Positions 27,052 through 36,036 of a stretch of 64,000 nucleotides of DNA are shown here, in pieces. A model generated the notes under the pieces. That model worked only from the letters and a program-made list of their open reading frames with translations, had not been told where the DNA came from and searched no databases. Source of the DNA: Zhenpiania hominis (GTDB lineage: Bacteria; Bacillota; Clostridia; Peptostreptococcales; Anaerovoracaceae); contig NZ_JACRYT010000001.1 in NCBI RefSeq assembly GCF_014333425.1, forward strand, positions 186,001 to 250,000, given 5' to 3'. The position numbers were made by a program, and so were the translations under genes. The first letter of the stretch is position 1. Each line of letters starts with the position of its first letter.

Positions 27052-27354
27052 ATGGCCTATGAATCAAAGTTCAAGCGCGCCGACATTGACGAGCTGTTTG
27101 AAGCAATTCTGCTGCTGAAAGATGAAGAAGACTGTTACCGTTTTTTTGAAGATATCTGCACAATTAATGAGATCCATGCCATTGCACAGAGGCTTCAGGT
27201 CGCGAAACTGCTCTCGGAAAAAAAGACTTATACGGAAATTGAGGATCTGACAAATGCGTCGACTGCAACCATCAGCCGAATTAACAAATGTTTGGTTTAT
27301 GGAGCGGATGGTTATCAGAGAATTTTGAAAAGAATGGCGGATTCAAAACGATAA
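27052..27354 (+). CDS. YerC/YecD-type TrpR-like DNA-binding protein
   Basis: A 100-residue helical protein of the TrpR superfamily. Family landmarks: LFEAILLLKDEEDCYRFFED, then EIHAIAQRLQVAKLLSEKKTY and the helix-turn-helix TEIEDLTNASTATISRINKCL. Such proteins are widespread in Bacillota and are not tryptophan repressors; ligand and target genes are unknown. It has aaaggag upstream, its own strong promoter and a terminator, so it is a single-gene unit. Confidence 0.88.
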   Translation: MAYESKFKRADIDELFEAILLLKDEEDCYRFFEDICTINEIHAIAQRLQVAKLLSEKKTYTEIEDLTNASTATISRINKCLVYGADGYQRILKRMADSKR

Positions 27355-27377
27355 AACGCCTGAGCAGAAACAGAAAA

Positions 27378-27406
27378 AGCGGAACTGTCAGGTTCCGCTA
27401 TTTTTT
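27378..27406 (+). terminator. Intrinsic terminator
   Basis: agcggaac/gttccgct arms (27378-27385, 27392-27399) followed by six T. The SD of the next gene (ggag) directly abuts the T-run. Confidence 0.88.
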
Positions 27407-27419
27407 GGAGTAAAAGAAA

Positions 27420-27956
27420 ATGTATCTGTATATATATGATCAATATCAGGGAGGACCGGAAGGTCGCAAACGTACAGAAGCCCTTGTTCGGCGCTGCGCA
27501 GAATGGTATATTCGGGAAGAACGCATGAATATAGGCACGGTCTCTCCGATTATCTTGAGGACAGAGCGAGGAAAGCCTTACTTTAAAGAAGTTCCGGTTG
27601 AATTCTCAGTCAGCCACACGGGGCGGCTGTGGGTCTGCTTGATAGACCGGGATCCAGTAGGGGTCGATATTCAGTATATGCGCAAATGCCGGAGAGAACA
27701 GATTGCCGGACGGTATTTCACCCCGGACGAACAGGAATATGCGACAGCTATGGGAGAAGCAGGATTTTTTCAGATTTGGACGAGGAAAGAAGCCTATGTC
27801 AAGTTTACAGGGGAAGGGATTAATGAAAAAATGAAGGACGTCTCCACTCTCCGAAGTAATGAGGTGGAATTTGTGGATTTTGACATTCAGAAAGGAGTGA
27901 AAGGCTCCTGCTGTATGAAAGAGAAGAGAGAGTTATGGATAAGAAGACTAACATAA
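27420..27956 (+). CDS. 4'-phosphopantetheinyl transferase, Sfp type
   Basis: A 178-residue enzyme of the Sfp/AcpT superfamily that loads phosphopantetheine from CoA onto carrier proteins. Seen: RGKPYF, EFSVSHTGRLWVC, VGVDIQYM (metal-binding Asp) and FFQIWTRKEAYVKFTGEGI (W-KEA-K). It is shorter than Sfp (about 225). Whether it serves fatty-acid ACP or a secondary-metabolite carrier cannot be told; no NRPS or PKS is in the window. It overlaps the downstream transporter gene by 22 bp. Confidence 0.88.
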   Translation: MYLYIYDQYQGGPEGRKRTEALVRRCAEWYIREERMNIGTVSPIILRTERGKPYFKEVPVEFSVSHTGRLWVCLIDRDPVGVDIQYMRKCRREQIAGRYFTPDEQEYATAMGEAGFFQIWTRKEAYVKFTGEGINEKMKDVSTLRSNEVEFVDFDIQKGVKGSCCMKEKRELWIRRLT

Positions 27957-28891
27957 AAGCTTATAGCGCGGCTATCTTTTTTTCCGTTTTAGTGGGATTC
28001 TCCTTTCTGGGGATCAAGACCTGCGTGCCTTTGGCAAACAGTTTGCAGATTTTAGTTCATCGCTATAATTTCGCTTTTTTGGCGCTGCTTCTTTTACTTG
28101 CGCTGCGGATTGCCCGGCTGGATCTCAGAGGCAAGCCGAAAAAAAATCTGATTCTTACCGCCGGATTTTATGTGGGCTTTATGGTACTGCAGGTAATCGG
28201 ACTGTACTTTTCTTCATCGATTGAGGGCTCGATCATTTTCGCCATTGTTCCGATTATCGCGCAGATTATCGCCTCTGTTTTTTTGGGAGAAAAAGCGACT
28301 GTCTGGCAGAACGTTTTTGTCTGCCTCAGTGTTGTCTCTCTAATCATCATGATCATTCTGGGCAGTTCCAGTGTAGAGTTCCACATCAGCGGAATTATCC
28401 TTCTGATTTTGTCCAGTATATCCATGGCTGTCAGCAATGTGTTTATGCGTTATGTAAGGGACCAGTACAAACCGATTGAAATTTCCGCGGCCATTATTAT
28501 CGGCGGCTGTGCGGTTTTCAATTTTGCTTTTTTCGTATATGCGATTTTCAGCGGTAATCTGCATACTTATTTTGAACCGTTTCAGCACACGGAGTTTATT
28601 ATCGCTACGGCCTATCTGGGCGTAGGGTGCATCCTTCTGTCCGCCCAGCTGATGAGTTATCTTCTCAGCAAGATGGCGGCGGTAAAAGCCACAATTTTTG
28701 GGAATGTATCGACTGCGATTTCGATTGTAGCCGGTGTGCTGGTTTTGGGAGAGCCGCTGCGAGCCTATCATATTATCTGTACGGTTTTAATCATTGCAGG
28801 CGTAATTGGACTTAGCTTTTCCGGAAATAAAAAATCCGCGGACGAAAAAAAGGAGGAAGAGGATGCGATTTCGATTTCTGATGGAAAATAA
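27935..28891 (+). CDS. EamA/DMT-family transporter
   Basis: A 318-residue membrane protein with about ten helices in two five-helix EamA repeats (first about 8-140, second about 152-292). Repeat features are SSSIEGSIIFAIVPIIAQIIASVFLGEK and KATIFGNVSTAISIVAGVLVLGEPL. The hydrophilic tail is Lys/Glu-rich. Members export or import amino acids and small metabolites; the substrate here is not indicated. ATG 27935 lies inside the preceding gene, and its end overlaps the next gene by 29 bp, so three genes are translationally linked. Confidence 0.88.
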   Translation: MDKKTNIKAYSAAIFFSVLVGFSFLGIKTCVPLANSLQILVHRYNFAFLALLLLLALRIARLDLRGKPKKNLILTAGFYVGFMVLQVIGLYFSSSIEGSIIFAIVPIIAQIIASVFLGEKATVWQNVFVCLSVVSLIIMIILGSSSVEFHISGIILLILSSISMAVSNVFMRYVRDQYKPIEISAAIIIGGCAVFNFAFFVYAIFSGNLHTYFEPFQHTEFIIATAYLGVGCILLSAQLMSYLLSKMAAVKATIFGNVSTAISIVAGVLVLGEPLRAYHIICTVLIIAGVIGLSFSGNKKSADEKKEEEDAISISDGK

Positions 28892-29693
28892 AACAGATGG
28901 ACCCGGCTGTATTGCGGAACATGGGCTGTCTATTTATATTGAGACACAGGGAAGGAGGCTCCTTTTCGATACAGGCGCTTCCGGACTTTTTGTTCAAAAC
29001 GCGGAAAAACTGGGCGTGGATTTGGGCCGTGTGGATGACGTGGTTATCAGCCATGGGCATTATGATCATACGGGAGGAGTCCCTGCTTTCTGTGACTGTA
29101 ACAAGACCGCGCCGATCTACATTCATAAAAATGCATTCCATGAAACTTACGGACTGGAGCAAAATGGGGAGTGGGAAAAGGAGCCGTGCAGTATCCGATG
29201 GACGCAGGAACAGCGCCAGGCGATGGAACCGCGAATTGTAAGAACCGACGGTGTGACGCAAATCTCCGATACGATTGTTATTTCGGGTACGATTCCTAAA
29301 ATGGAAGGATATGAGCCGACGGAGACCTTTTTCAGAAAGCTTGAGGATGGCAGGTATGAGGCAGATCCCATGGATCATGAGCAGATTCTGATCATTCGGG
29401 AGGAAGAAGGTTTGTACGTTTTTTCCGGCTGCAGCCACCGGGGAGTTGTCCCGGCGATTCGGTATGCCAGGGAACTGTTTGGTGGAGAGCGAATCGCGGT
29501 GTTGGTTGCGGGAATGCACCTGTACAACGCGGAAAAGGCGCTGCGGAAAAAAGTAATCGGGCAGATTCTTTCGGAGGATATGGATCTGGTAATGCCGGTA
29601 CACTGTACAGGCATCGAAGGAATCTGTGAGCTGAAAGCCGCGCTGGGAGAAAAATGTGTCGCGGCTGCAGCGGGGAGCGGATATGGATATTAA
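28863..29693 (+). CDS. Metallo-beta-lactamase-fold hydrolase
   Basis: A 276-residue MBL-fold protein of the 7,8-dihydropterin-6-methyl-4-(beta-D-ribofuranosyl)aminobenzene 5'-phosphate synthase-like (COG1237) kind. It has LLFDTGASGLFVQNAEKLG, the metal motif VVISHGHYDHTGG (HxHxDH), GCSHRGVV and the late MPVHCTG. The true substrate in bacteria is unknown. ATG 28863 follows aggaggaagag; the frame open from 28806 lies within the transporter gene. Overlap with both neighbours marks an operon. Confidence 0.85.
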   Translation: MRFRFLMENKTDGPGCIAEHGLSIYIETQGRRLLFDTGASGLFVQNAEKLGVDLGRVDDVVISHGHYDHTGGVPAFCDCNKTAPIYIHKNAFHETYGLEQNGEWEKEPCSIRWTQEQRQAMEPRIVRTDGVTQISDTIVISGTIPKMEGYEPTETFFRKLEDGRYEADPMDHEQILIIREEEGLYVFSGCSHRGVVPAIRYARELFGGERIAVLVAGMHLYNAEKALRKKVIGQILSEDMDLVMPVHCTGIEGICELKAALGEKCVAAAAGSGYGY

Positions 29694-30135
29694 AGATACA
29701 GCACTCAGATATCTGGCGTCAAGGCCCAGAACTTGCGGAGAAATGAAGAATTTTCTCAGGCAAAAGGGATTTGAAGAACCGGAAATCGACGATATCATCG
29801 ATCACCTGCGGAATTTACGGTATCTGGATGATCTTGAATACTGCAGGCAGTATTTCGATTATGCCTTTGGAAAGGGAAAGGGAATGTTCCGGGTCAAACG
29901 GGAGCTCGAGGAAAAGGGCGTTGAGAACAGTACGATTCAGATCGCCTTTGAGGACTATGAAGCGGAGGAAACGGAGTTTGAACGGGCAAAAAAGCAGGCG
30001 GAAAAAATTGCGGCAGGAAAGCCGGCGGATCAAAAACTGGCCGGCCGTATCGGGAGAAGGCTTTCTTCTCTTGGTTACAGCAGCGAGCTGATTTACCGGA
30101 TTGTAGGCATGTATATGGGAGAACGGAATGAGTGA
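29683..30135 (+). CDS. recX: Regulatory protein RecX family
   Basis: A 150-residue all-helical protein with three repeats of the RecX three-helix type: TALRYLASRPRTCGEMKNFL, IIDHLRNLRYLDDLEYCRQY with GKGMFRVKRELEEKGV, and AGRIGRRLSSLGYSSELIYRIV. RecX inhibits or tunes RecA filaments. It lacks a recA neighbour here. ATG 29683 follows cggggag and overlaps the MBL gene by 11 bp; its stop overlaps tcdA by 8 bp. Confidence 0.85.
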   Translation: MDIKDTALRYLASRPRTCGEMKNFLRQKGFEEPEIDDIIDHLRNLRYLDDLEYCRQYFDYAFGKGKGMFRVKRELEEKGVENSTIQIAFEDYEAEETEFERAKKQAEKIAAGKPADQKLAGRIGRRLSSLGYSSELIYRIVGMYMGERNE

Positions 30136-30826
30136 TCGCTTTTCAAGAACAGAATTAATCCTCGGCAGAGAAAACCTGGAAAAACTCTGGAACAGCAGAG
30201 TGGCGGTTTTCGGCATCGGCGGCGTGGGAAGCTATACGGCGGAAGCGCTGGCAAGAGCGGGAATCGGAGCCCTGGATCTAATCGACCGGGATGTGGTTGA
30301 TGTTACGAACATCAACCGACAGCTGATCGCTTCCCAAAGCACCATCGGCAGGGCCAAAGTGGAAGTTATGAAAGAGCGGATTCTGGATATGGATCCTGCA
30401 GTGAGGGTAACAGCCCATAAATGTTTTTTTCTTCCGGATACAGAGTTTAGCCTGACTCATTACGATTACATTGTGGATGCCATTGATACCGTAAGCGCCA
30501 AGATTGAACTGATTGTACGGGCAGAGCGGGAAGGGATCCCGGTGATCTCATCCATGGGAACGGGAAACAAGCTGGATCCGACGGCCTTTGAAGTGGAGCG
30601 GATTGAAAAGACTTCTGTTTGCCCTCTGGCGAAGGTAATGCGCAGAGAACTGAAAAAACGGGGAATCAGCGGGGTAAAGGTTGTGTATTCCAAGGAGGAG
30701 CCGGTCCGTCAGATTGAGAGAGGTGTTCCGGCCAGTGTGTCTTTTGTGCCTCCGGTAGCGGGAATGATTTTAGCCGGCGAGGTAATAAAAGATCTGATAA
30801 AAACGAATTCCGGACCTGCGGGATGA
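30128..30826 (+). CDS. tcdA: tRNA threonylcarbamoyladenosine dehydratase (ThiF/E1-like)
   Basis: A 232-residue E1-like enzyme that cyclises the t6A37 base of ANN-decoding tRNAs to ct6A with ATP. N-terminal helix FSRTELILGRENLEKL, then VAVFGIGGVGSYTAEALARAGIG (ATP loop), DLIDRDVVDVTNINRQLIA (Arg finger region), VDAIDTVSAKIELI, and ASVSFVPPVAGMILAGEVIKDL at the end, all typical of TcdA/CsdL rather than MoeB or ThiF. The CxxC zinc pairs of MoeB are absent, as expected. Confidence 0.92.
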   Translation: MSDRFSRTELILGRENLEKLWNSRVAVFGIGGVGSYTAEALARAGIGALDLIDRDVVDVTNINRQLIASQSTIGRAKVEVMKERILDMDPAVRVTAHKCFFLPDTEFSLTHYDYIVDAIDTVSAKIELIVRAEREGIPVISSMGTGNKLDPTAFEVERIEKTSVCPLAKVMRRELKKRGISGVKVVYSKEEPVRQIERGVPASVSFVPPVAGMILAGEVIKDLIKTNSGPAG

Positions 30827-30895
30827 CGGGCGGTCCGAAAGAAGGTATAATGAAAAAAACACCAAAAAGGCATTTTCCAGAAAGGAGGGAGACAG

Positions 30896-31405
30896 ATGAG
30901 TTTGAGAGTAGTGAAAGGGGATATTACGAAACTCAAAGTGGACGCAATTGTAAATGCGGCAAATAACACTCTGCTCGGAGGAGGGGGCGTTGACGGAGCT
31001 ATTCACAGAGCCGCGGGAGCGGAGCTGCTCGAGGAATGCAGGACCCTTGGCGGGTGTGAAACCGGAGAAGCAAAACTGACAAAGGGCTATCAGCTGCCAG
31101 CCAAATACGTGATTCACACGGTAGGTCCGGTGTGGCATGGAGGAAACAACGGAGAAGCGGAGCTGCTTCGCAGGGCCTATCGAAACAGCCTGGAAATTGC
31201 CAGGGAAAAGGGATTAAAATCCATTGCTTTTCCAGCTATTTCCACGGGCGTATATGGATACCCAAAAGACGCGGCGGCGGAAATCGCGGTAAAAACAGCG
31301 CTGGACTTTTTGAAGGACTACGAGATGGATATTATTTTGGTCGCGTTTAGCGATGGAGACAACCTCCGTTATCAAAAACAGATTGAAGGGAATTGCGGAA
31401 ACTGA
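30896..31405 (+). CDS. Macrodomain ADP-ribosyl hydrolase (YmdB-like)
   Basis: A 169-residue single macrodomain, expected to deacetylate O-acetyl-ADP-ribose or remove ADP-ribose from proteins. Diagnostic blocks are [54 protein letters not shown] and [22 protein letters not shown]. Catalytic-loop Asn and the [10 protein letters not shown] turn are intact. aaaggagg precedes the ATG. It begins 69 bp after tcdA and runs into the next gene with 16-bp spacing. Confidence 0.93.
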   Translation: MSLRVVKGDITKLKVDAIVNAANNTLLGGGGVDGAIHRAAGAELLEECRTLGGCETGEAKLTKGYQLPAKYVIHTVGPVWHGGNNGEAELLRRAYRNSLEIAREKGLKSIAFPAISTGVYGYPKDAAAEIAVKTALDFLKDYEMDIILVAFSDGDNLRYQKQIEGNCGN

Positions 31406-31421
31406 GAAAGGCAGAAGCAGT

Positions 31422-31898
31422 ATGACGGATTATAAATCACTGATCCAAAAAATTGAATACTTTTATATTGATATTGTAGAAGAATTCCGGGAAACGGAGC
31501 AGCAGATTATGAATGACTCTCAATTTCGCAGTATTTTTCGAAAAAAGGATTACGAGGGCAACGCAGCGCACTTGAAGCAGTGCAGGAATGCGGCCCAGAA
31601 TATCAGTATAAATGGAATTGCAATTGATGACGGCGATGAGTCGGCTGAGGAAGTGGCACGGCGGTTTATTCAGGCAGTAACAAGCTTTCGAAATCTTTGC
31701 GACGCTCATATCCAGTTGCAGATGCTGCTGAAACGAAAGGCACAGAAAGAGAAGATCGGTTTCCTTGAATACAAGGAGTCTTTTGATAAAATGAATCGAG
31801 TCCGTCAGGAAACGAACAGGGCCCTGCGGGATCTGGATATTGTTTATACGGATTATACGGAAGAGCACGATTATTACGGCAAAGGCGCCGGAGAATAG
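31422..31898 (+). CDS. Conserved hypothetical protein, helical
   Basis: A 158-residue, almost wholly helical, highly charged soluble protein (KKDYEGNAAHLKQCRNAAQNI, EEVARRFIQAVTSFRNLCDAHI, NRALRDLDIVYTDYTEEHDYY). No signal or membrane helix. I do not recognise a family. ATG 31422 has aaagg upstream at longish spacing; the same frame is open to 31353 inside the macrodomain gene. It lies between the macrodomain gene and rmuC in one run of genes. Confidence 0.65.
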   Translation: MTDYKSLIQKIEYFYIDIVEEFRETEQQIMNDSQFRSIFRKKDYEGNAAHLKQCRNAAQNISINGIAIDDGDESAEEVARRFIQAVTSFRNLCDAHIQLQMLLKRKAQKEKIGFLEYKESFDKMNRVRQETNRALRDLDIVYTDYTEEHDYYGKGAGE

Positions 31899-31920
31899 AG
31901 AACGGCACGAAGGAAGACTT

Positions 31921-33204
31921 ATGGAATATGCAATTTTAATCATAACACTGGCAATTCTAATCGTAATGGTAATCCTTCTGTTCCAGATCCGCTCTCTGAA
32001 AAAGAGCGGCGGACAGGGGACTTATCTGAAAGAATCTCACCGGCAGCTTCAGCAGGCAATTAGTGCTTCCCGCCAGGAAACACTACAGCTTGTTCAAAGC
32101 AGCATGAAGAATCTTGGGCAGATGCTGGGAGCAAACCAGCGCCAGACTGCTGAGCTGCAGGACAAACGTCTGGCAGACCTTTCGCGGCAGTTTTCCGCCA
32201 TGACGATGCAGAACGAACAGAAGCTTGAACAGATGCGTCAGACCATAGAAAAGCGACTGGAATATCTGCGGGAGGATAATAATCGTCAGCTTGAACAAAT
32301 GAGGGACACGGTGGATGAAAAGCTCCAGAAAACTCTGGAATCCAGGATCAGTCAGTCGTTCCGCCTGGTAAGCGAACGGTTGGAGCAGGTTTATAAAGGC
32401 TTGGGTGAGATGCAAAACCTTGCTTCTGGAGTCGGCGATCTGAAAAAAGTGCTTTCCAATGTGAAAACAAGGGGAATTTTGGGCGAAATCCAGCTGGGAT
32501 CCATTTTGGAACAGATCCTTGCGCCGGATCAGTATGAGGAAAATGTCCGAACAAAATCTTCCGGTACGGAACGGGTAGAATTTGCGATCCGGCTTCCGGG
32601 AGATGGCGATGGCATTGTTTATCTCCCTATAGACGCCAAGTTTCCGGCAGACGCCTACGTAAGCCTTCTGGACGCCTATGACGCCGGCGACTCGGCGGGA
32701 ATTCAGGAAGCGGCAAAGCAGCTGGAACGGGCAGTAAAAAAATCAGCGAAGGATATTCACGATAAGTATGTAGAACCGCCTGCGACGACCGATTTCGCGA
32801 TTCTGTTCCTGCCCTTTGAAGGGCTTTACGCGGAGGTAGTACGCAGGGGTCTTGTAGAAACCTTGCAGAGAGACTACAAGATTAATATTGCAGGACCAAC
32901 AACTATGGCCGCGTTGCTTAACAGTCTGCAAATGGGATTCAAGACCTTGTCCATTCAGAAGCATTCCAGCGAGGTTTGGGATATCCTGGGGGCAGTCAAG
33001 ACGGAATTTGATAAATTCGGCGATGTGTTGACGGCTACACAAAATCGAATCAGCCAGGCGGGCGCGGAGCTGGATAAGCTCATTGGTACCCGGACAAGAG
33101 GAATCCAGAGGCGGCTCCGCAGTGTCTCACGCATGGATGAGGAAGAAAGCCGGAGGCTGCTTCAGTTTACTGACGACACAGATGAAAGGAACAAGTTTAC
33201 ATGA
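31921..33204 (+). CDS. rmuC: DNA recombination protein RmuC
   Basis: A 427-residue protein with an N-terminal membrane helix (residues 2-22), a coiled coil of about 130 residues rich in Gln/Leu (LEQMRQTIEKRLEYLREDN), and the RmuC nuclease-like domain: TRGILGEIQLGSILEQIL, IYLPIDAKFP-type VYLPIDAKFPADAY, FAILFLPFEGLYAEVV and ALLNSLQMGFKTL. RmuC restrains inversions at short repeats, probably by cutting DNA structures. ATG 31921 follows aagga. It overlaps the phosphoesterase gene by 4 bp (ATGA). Confidence 0.92.
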   Translation: MEYAILIITLAILIVMVILLFQIRSLKKSGGQGTYLKESHRQLQQAISASRQETLQLVQSSMKNLGQMLGANQRQTAELQDKRLADLSRQFSAMTMQNEQKLEQMRQTIEKRLEYLREDNNRQLEQMRDTVDEKLQKTLESRISQSFRLVSERLEQVYKGLGEMQNLASGVGDLKKVLSNVKTRGILGEIQLGSILEQILAPDQYEENVRTKSSGTERVEFAIRLPGDGDGIVYLPIDAKFPADAYVSLLDAYDAGDSAGIQEAAKQLERAVKKSAKDIHDKYVEPPATTDFAILFLPFEGLYAEVVRRGLVETLQRDYKINIAGPTTMAALLNSLQMGFKTLSIQKHSSEVWDILGAVKTEFDKFGDVLTATQNRISQAGAELDKLIGTRTRGIQRRLRSVSRMDEEESRRLLQFTDDTDERNKFT

Positions 33205-33899
33205 GCATTTATGCGATTGGCGATCTGCATCTGTCCTTTGCGCCGGGCGTTGAGAAGCCTATGGACATTTACGGAAGCGCGTGGAATGGACATGCGCAGA
33301 GGCTGAAGGAAAACTGGGTGGAACTTATCCGGCCGGAGGATACCGTGATTCTGGCAGGGGATATTTCCTGGGGACTGAAGCTTTCAGAGGCTGTCTATGA
33401 TCTGGAGTGGATCGACAGGCTTCCCGGGAAAAAAGTGATTTTTAAAGGAAACCATGATCTGTGGTGGAGCGGAATTGGGAAACTGAACCGGCTTTATGAC
33501 TCGATTCATTTCGTCCAGAATACGGCCTGGGAAGCGGAAGGGTGGTTCCTATGCGGCAGCAGAGGCTGGCTCTGTCCGGGAAGCGAGGATTTTACCGTCC
33601 AGGATGAGAAAATTTATAAACGAGAGCTTTTGCGTCTGCAAATGTCGCTGGAGGACGCGAAACGGCAGGGAGCGGAGCATCTGATCGGCGTGCTTCATTA
33701 TCCGCCGTCTTCCGCAAACGGGAGAGGATCTGAGTTTACAAGAGCTTTTGAGGAAGCTGGAGTCAGTCAGGTAGTCTACGGACATCTTCACGGCGCGGAC
33801 GCGTATCGGAAGGGGATGAAGGGTAAGTATAACGGGATTGAATACAGACTGGTCTCTCTGGATTATCTGAAATGCCGACCTGTATGTATAAAGGAGTGA
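33201..33899 (+). CDS. Calcineurin-like metallophosphoesterase
   Basis: A 232-residue cytoplasmic phosphoesterase with the metal-binding order of the superfamily: IGDLHLSF (D-H), VILAGDISWG (GDxxW-type), FKGNHDLWW (GNHD) and VVYGHLHGADAY (GH-H). The SWGL and KGNHDLWW variants fit the YkuE/UPF-type family with unknown natural substrate. ATGA overlap with rmuC and 4-bp gap to deoB show co-translation in a larger operon. Confidence 0.88.
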   Translation: MSIYAIGDLHLSFAPGVEKPMDIYGSAWNGHAQRLKENWVELIRPEDTVILAGDISWGLKLSEAVYDLEWIDRLPGKKVIFKGNHDLWWSGIGKLNRLYDSIHFVQNTAWEAEGWFLCGSRGWLCPGSEDFTVQDEKIYKRELLRLQMSLEDAKRQGAEHLIGVLHYPPSSANGRGSEFTRAFEEAGVSQVVYGHLHGADAYRKGMKGKYNGIEYRLVSLDYLKCRPVCIKE

Positions 33900-33903
33900 T
33901 GTC

Positions 33904-35079
33904 ATGGTAAAAAAAGTGGTTTTAATGGTTTTGGACAGTCTGGGTGTTGGAGAGCTTCCAGACGCGGAAAGCTATGGGGACAAGGGCGCGGATACTTTGG
34001 GTCATATTGCGTCAGAGTATCCTAGGCTTCATATTCCAAATCTGCGGCAAATCGGATTCGGAAATGTACCGGGAGCGGCAGGAGGAAAATTCGCGGTAGA
34101 GCATCCTGTGGGATGCTTTGGGAAGCTGAAAGAAATGTCCAAGGGCAAAGATACGATTACCGGACACTGGGAGATTGCAGGACTTTATACACAGCAGCCC
34201 TTTAAAACCTATCCGGATGGATTCCCCCAGGCGTTTATTGAAAAATTTGAAGCGGCAATCGGCAGGAAGGTACTGGGGAATTACGCGGCTTCCGGAACGG
34301 TCATTATCGACGAGTTGGGGCCGGAACATGAAGCGACGGGAATGCCGATTGTTTATACTTCCGCGGACAGCGTTTTCCAGATTGCGGCGGATACCTCTGT
34401 AATTCCGTTGGAAGCTCTTTATCATATTTGCGAGATTGCCCGGGAAATGCTGACTGGGGAATGGTCCTGCGGGAGAGTGATTGCCCGGCCGTATATCCGA
34501 AAGGATGGAAAAAGGGTGCGGACATCGGATCGAAGGGACTACGCGGTATCCCCTTCTGGCGTTACGATGCTGGATCATATCTCAGCGACTGGAAGAGAAG
34601 TGTACGCGGTGGGAAAAATACGGGATATTTTTAACGGACAGGGTATTACCCAAGCCGTACATACGGAAAACAATATGGATGGGGTGGATAAAACCATTCA
34701 GGCCGTAAAGCAGGATTTTGATGGATTGATTTTTACGAACCTGGTAGATTTTGATTCCAAGTACGGGCATAGAAGAGATCCGGAAGGCTATGGTAAGGCA
34801 ATCGAAGAATTTGACAGACGGCTGCCGGAGCTTATAGCAGCTATGGGCAGCGAGGATATTCTTATTTTGTGCGCCGACCATGGAAACGATCCAACGCACA
34901 GCGGTTGGGATCATACCAGGGAACATGTCCCTGTGGTGGCTTTTGGCGCACCGATAAAAGAAGGGGAAAATTTGAGAATAAGAGACACTTTCGCGGACAT
35001 CGGCGCAACAGTATGTGAACTGTTCGATGCTGAACAGACCGCAATTGGACGTAGTTTTTGGAAGGAAATTAAGAGGTAG
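33904..35079 (+). CDS. deoB: Phosphopentomutase
   Basis: A 391-residue alkaline-phosphatase-superfamily enzyme interconverting (deoxy)ribose-1-phosphate and 5-phosphate. It has VVLMVLDSLGVGELPDAESYGDKGADTLGH (first metal Asp), GKDTITGHWE with the phosphorylatable Thr, SADSVFQIAA, VDFDSKYGHRRDPEGY, and ADHGNDPTHSGWDHTREHVP metal ligands. Length matches DeoB exactly. SD ggagtg before ATG. It forms a nucleoside-catabolism group with the AraC-like regulator and pyrimidine-nucleoside phosphorylase that follow. Confidence 0.96.
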   Translation: MVKKVVLMVLDSLGVGELPDAESYGDKGADTLGHIASEYPRLHIPNLRQIGFGNVPGAAGGKFAVEHPVGCFGKLKEMSKGKDTITGHWEIAGLYTQQPFKTYPDGFPQAFIEKFEAAIGRKVLGNYAASGTVIIDELGPEHEATGMPIVYTSADSVFQIAADTSVIPLEALYHICEIAREMLTGEWSCGRVIARPYIRKDGKRVRTSDRRDYAVSPSGVTMLDHISATGREVYAVGKIRDIFNGQGITQAVHTENNMDGVDKTIQAVKQDFDGLIFTNLVDFDSKYGHRRDPEGYGKAIEEFDRRLPELIAAMGSEDILILCADHGNDPTHSGWDHTREHVPVVAFGAPIKEGENLRIRDTFADIGATVCELFDAEQTAIGRSFWKEIKR

Positions 35080-35084
35080 GAAAA

Positions 35085-36005
35085 ATGGATGCACGGGTCT
35101 GTGAAACAATGAAATTCATGCAGCAGTTTCGGTTTCGCGAAGGCCGCAGAGGCAGTGTGTTTATCGGTCAGGTTGTTTCTATGCCGATTCATATGCACGA
35201 TGGTATGGAACTGTTGTATGTTCTGAAAGGAAAAGTGGAGATTCGAATCAGCTTTCATCGCTATCAGTTAAAAGCAGGAGATTTTTTTCTTGTAAATTCC
35301 TATGAGGCGCACAGCATCAAGGAAAGAGATGCGGCAGAAATTCTTTTTCTTCAACTGGATCAGGACTTGTTTACAGGGAAAAAATTTGCCTATGACCCGC
35401 GTTGTTATGGAAGCTGCAAAGAAAAAGCAGTAAAAGAGATGAAAGAAAATATGGTAAAAATCTATCTGCTGTCCGGAGCGAAGTTGCAGACGCAGGAAAC
35501 CGAAGAGCTGATGCAAAATGTCGCAGAACTCTGCGATCATTTTCTCCAGACCAGGCAGAAGGCGGAAGACGCCCAGATCCAACAGGCGGAACTCCTTCTT
35601 CTGGGGACGGAATTGACCGTACAGCAGGTTGGCAGAGAGGCTGGGTTCCCAACCCATGCTTACTTTGTAAAGTCCTTTAAAGAATGTTTTAAGATGGCGC
35701 CTTCTGCTTTCAGACAGAAATATCGGGATCAGATTTATCCTAAAAAGGAAAGAATCTGTAGAAAAATAATTTATTCTCCGGATGAATTGACCGAAAGGGT
35801 TTGCATGCTGGAACGGGAGACTCAGAAGCGATATCTCACCGGTTTGGGAGAAGCGTTGGAACAAGCTGCTTTTTTGTGCGAACTTCTTCCTGAGGGGCAA
35901 GTAGAGAATGAAAGGCTGTGGTTCCACAGAACGGAAAATCGGACAGAGGTACGGTTAAAAGATAAAACGGCTGCGCTTCTCACAGAGAATGTAAAAGAAG
36001 CTTAA
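35085..36005 (+). CDS. AraC-family regulator with one of two HTH units
   Basis: A 306-residue protein. N-terminal cupin (MPIHMHDGMELLYVLKGK, RYQLKAGDFFLVNSYEAHSI) for ligand sensing; then one AraC-type HTH, TELTVQQVGREAGFPTHAYFVKSFKECFKMAPSAFRQ, matching the second half of the usual DNA-binding domain. The first HTH appears to be missing: about 40 residues between the cupin linker and LLLLGTEL are absent. A C-terminal helical extension of about 100 residues follows. Likely regulates the flanking deoB and pdp. Single-HTH binding would be unusual. Confidence 0.75.
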   Translation: MDARVCETMKFMQQFRFREGRRGSVFIGQVVSMPIHMHDGMELLYVLKGKVEIRISFHRYQLKAGDFFLVNSYEAHSIKERDAAEILFLQLDQDLFTGKKFAYDPRCYGSCKEKAVKEMKENMVKIYLLSGAKLQTQETEELMQNVAELCDHFLQTRQKAEDAQIQQAELLLLGTELTVQQVGREAGFPTHAYFVKSFKECFKMAPSAFRQKYRDQIYPKKERICRKIIYSPDELTERVCMLERETQKRYLTGLGEALEQAAFLCELLPEGQVENERLWFHRTENRTEVRLKDKTAALLTENVKEA

Positions 36006-36036
36006 CTGGAGACGGCCGGGAAATGGGGATAAAGAG

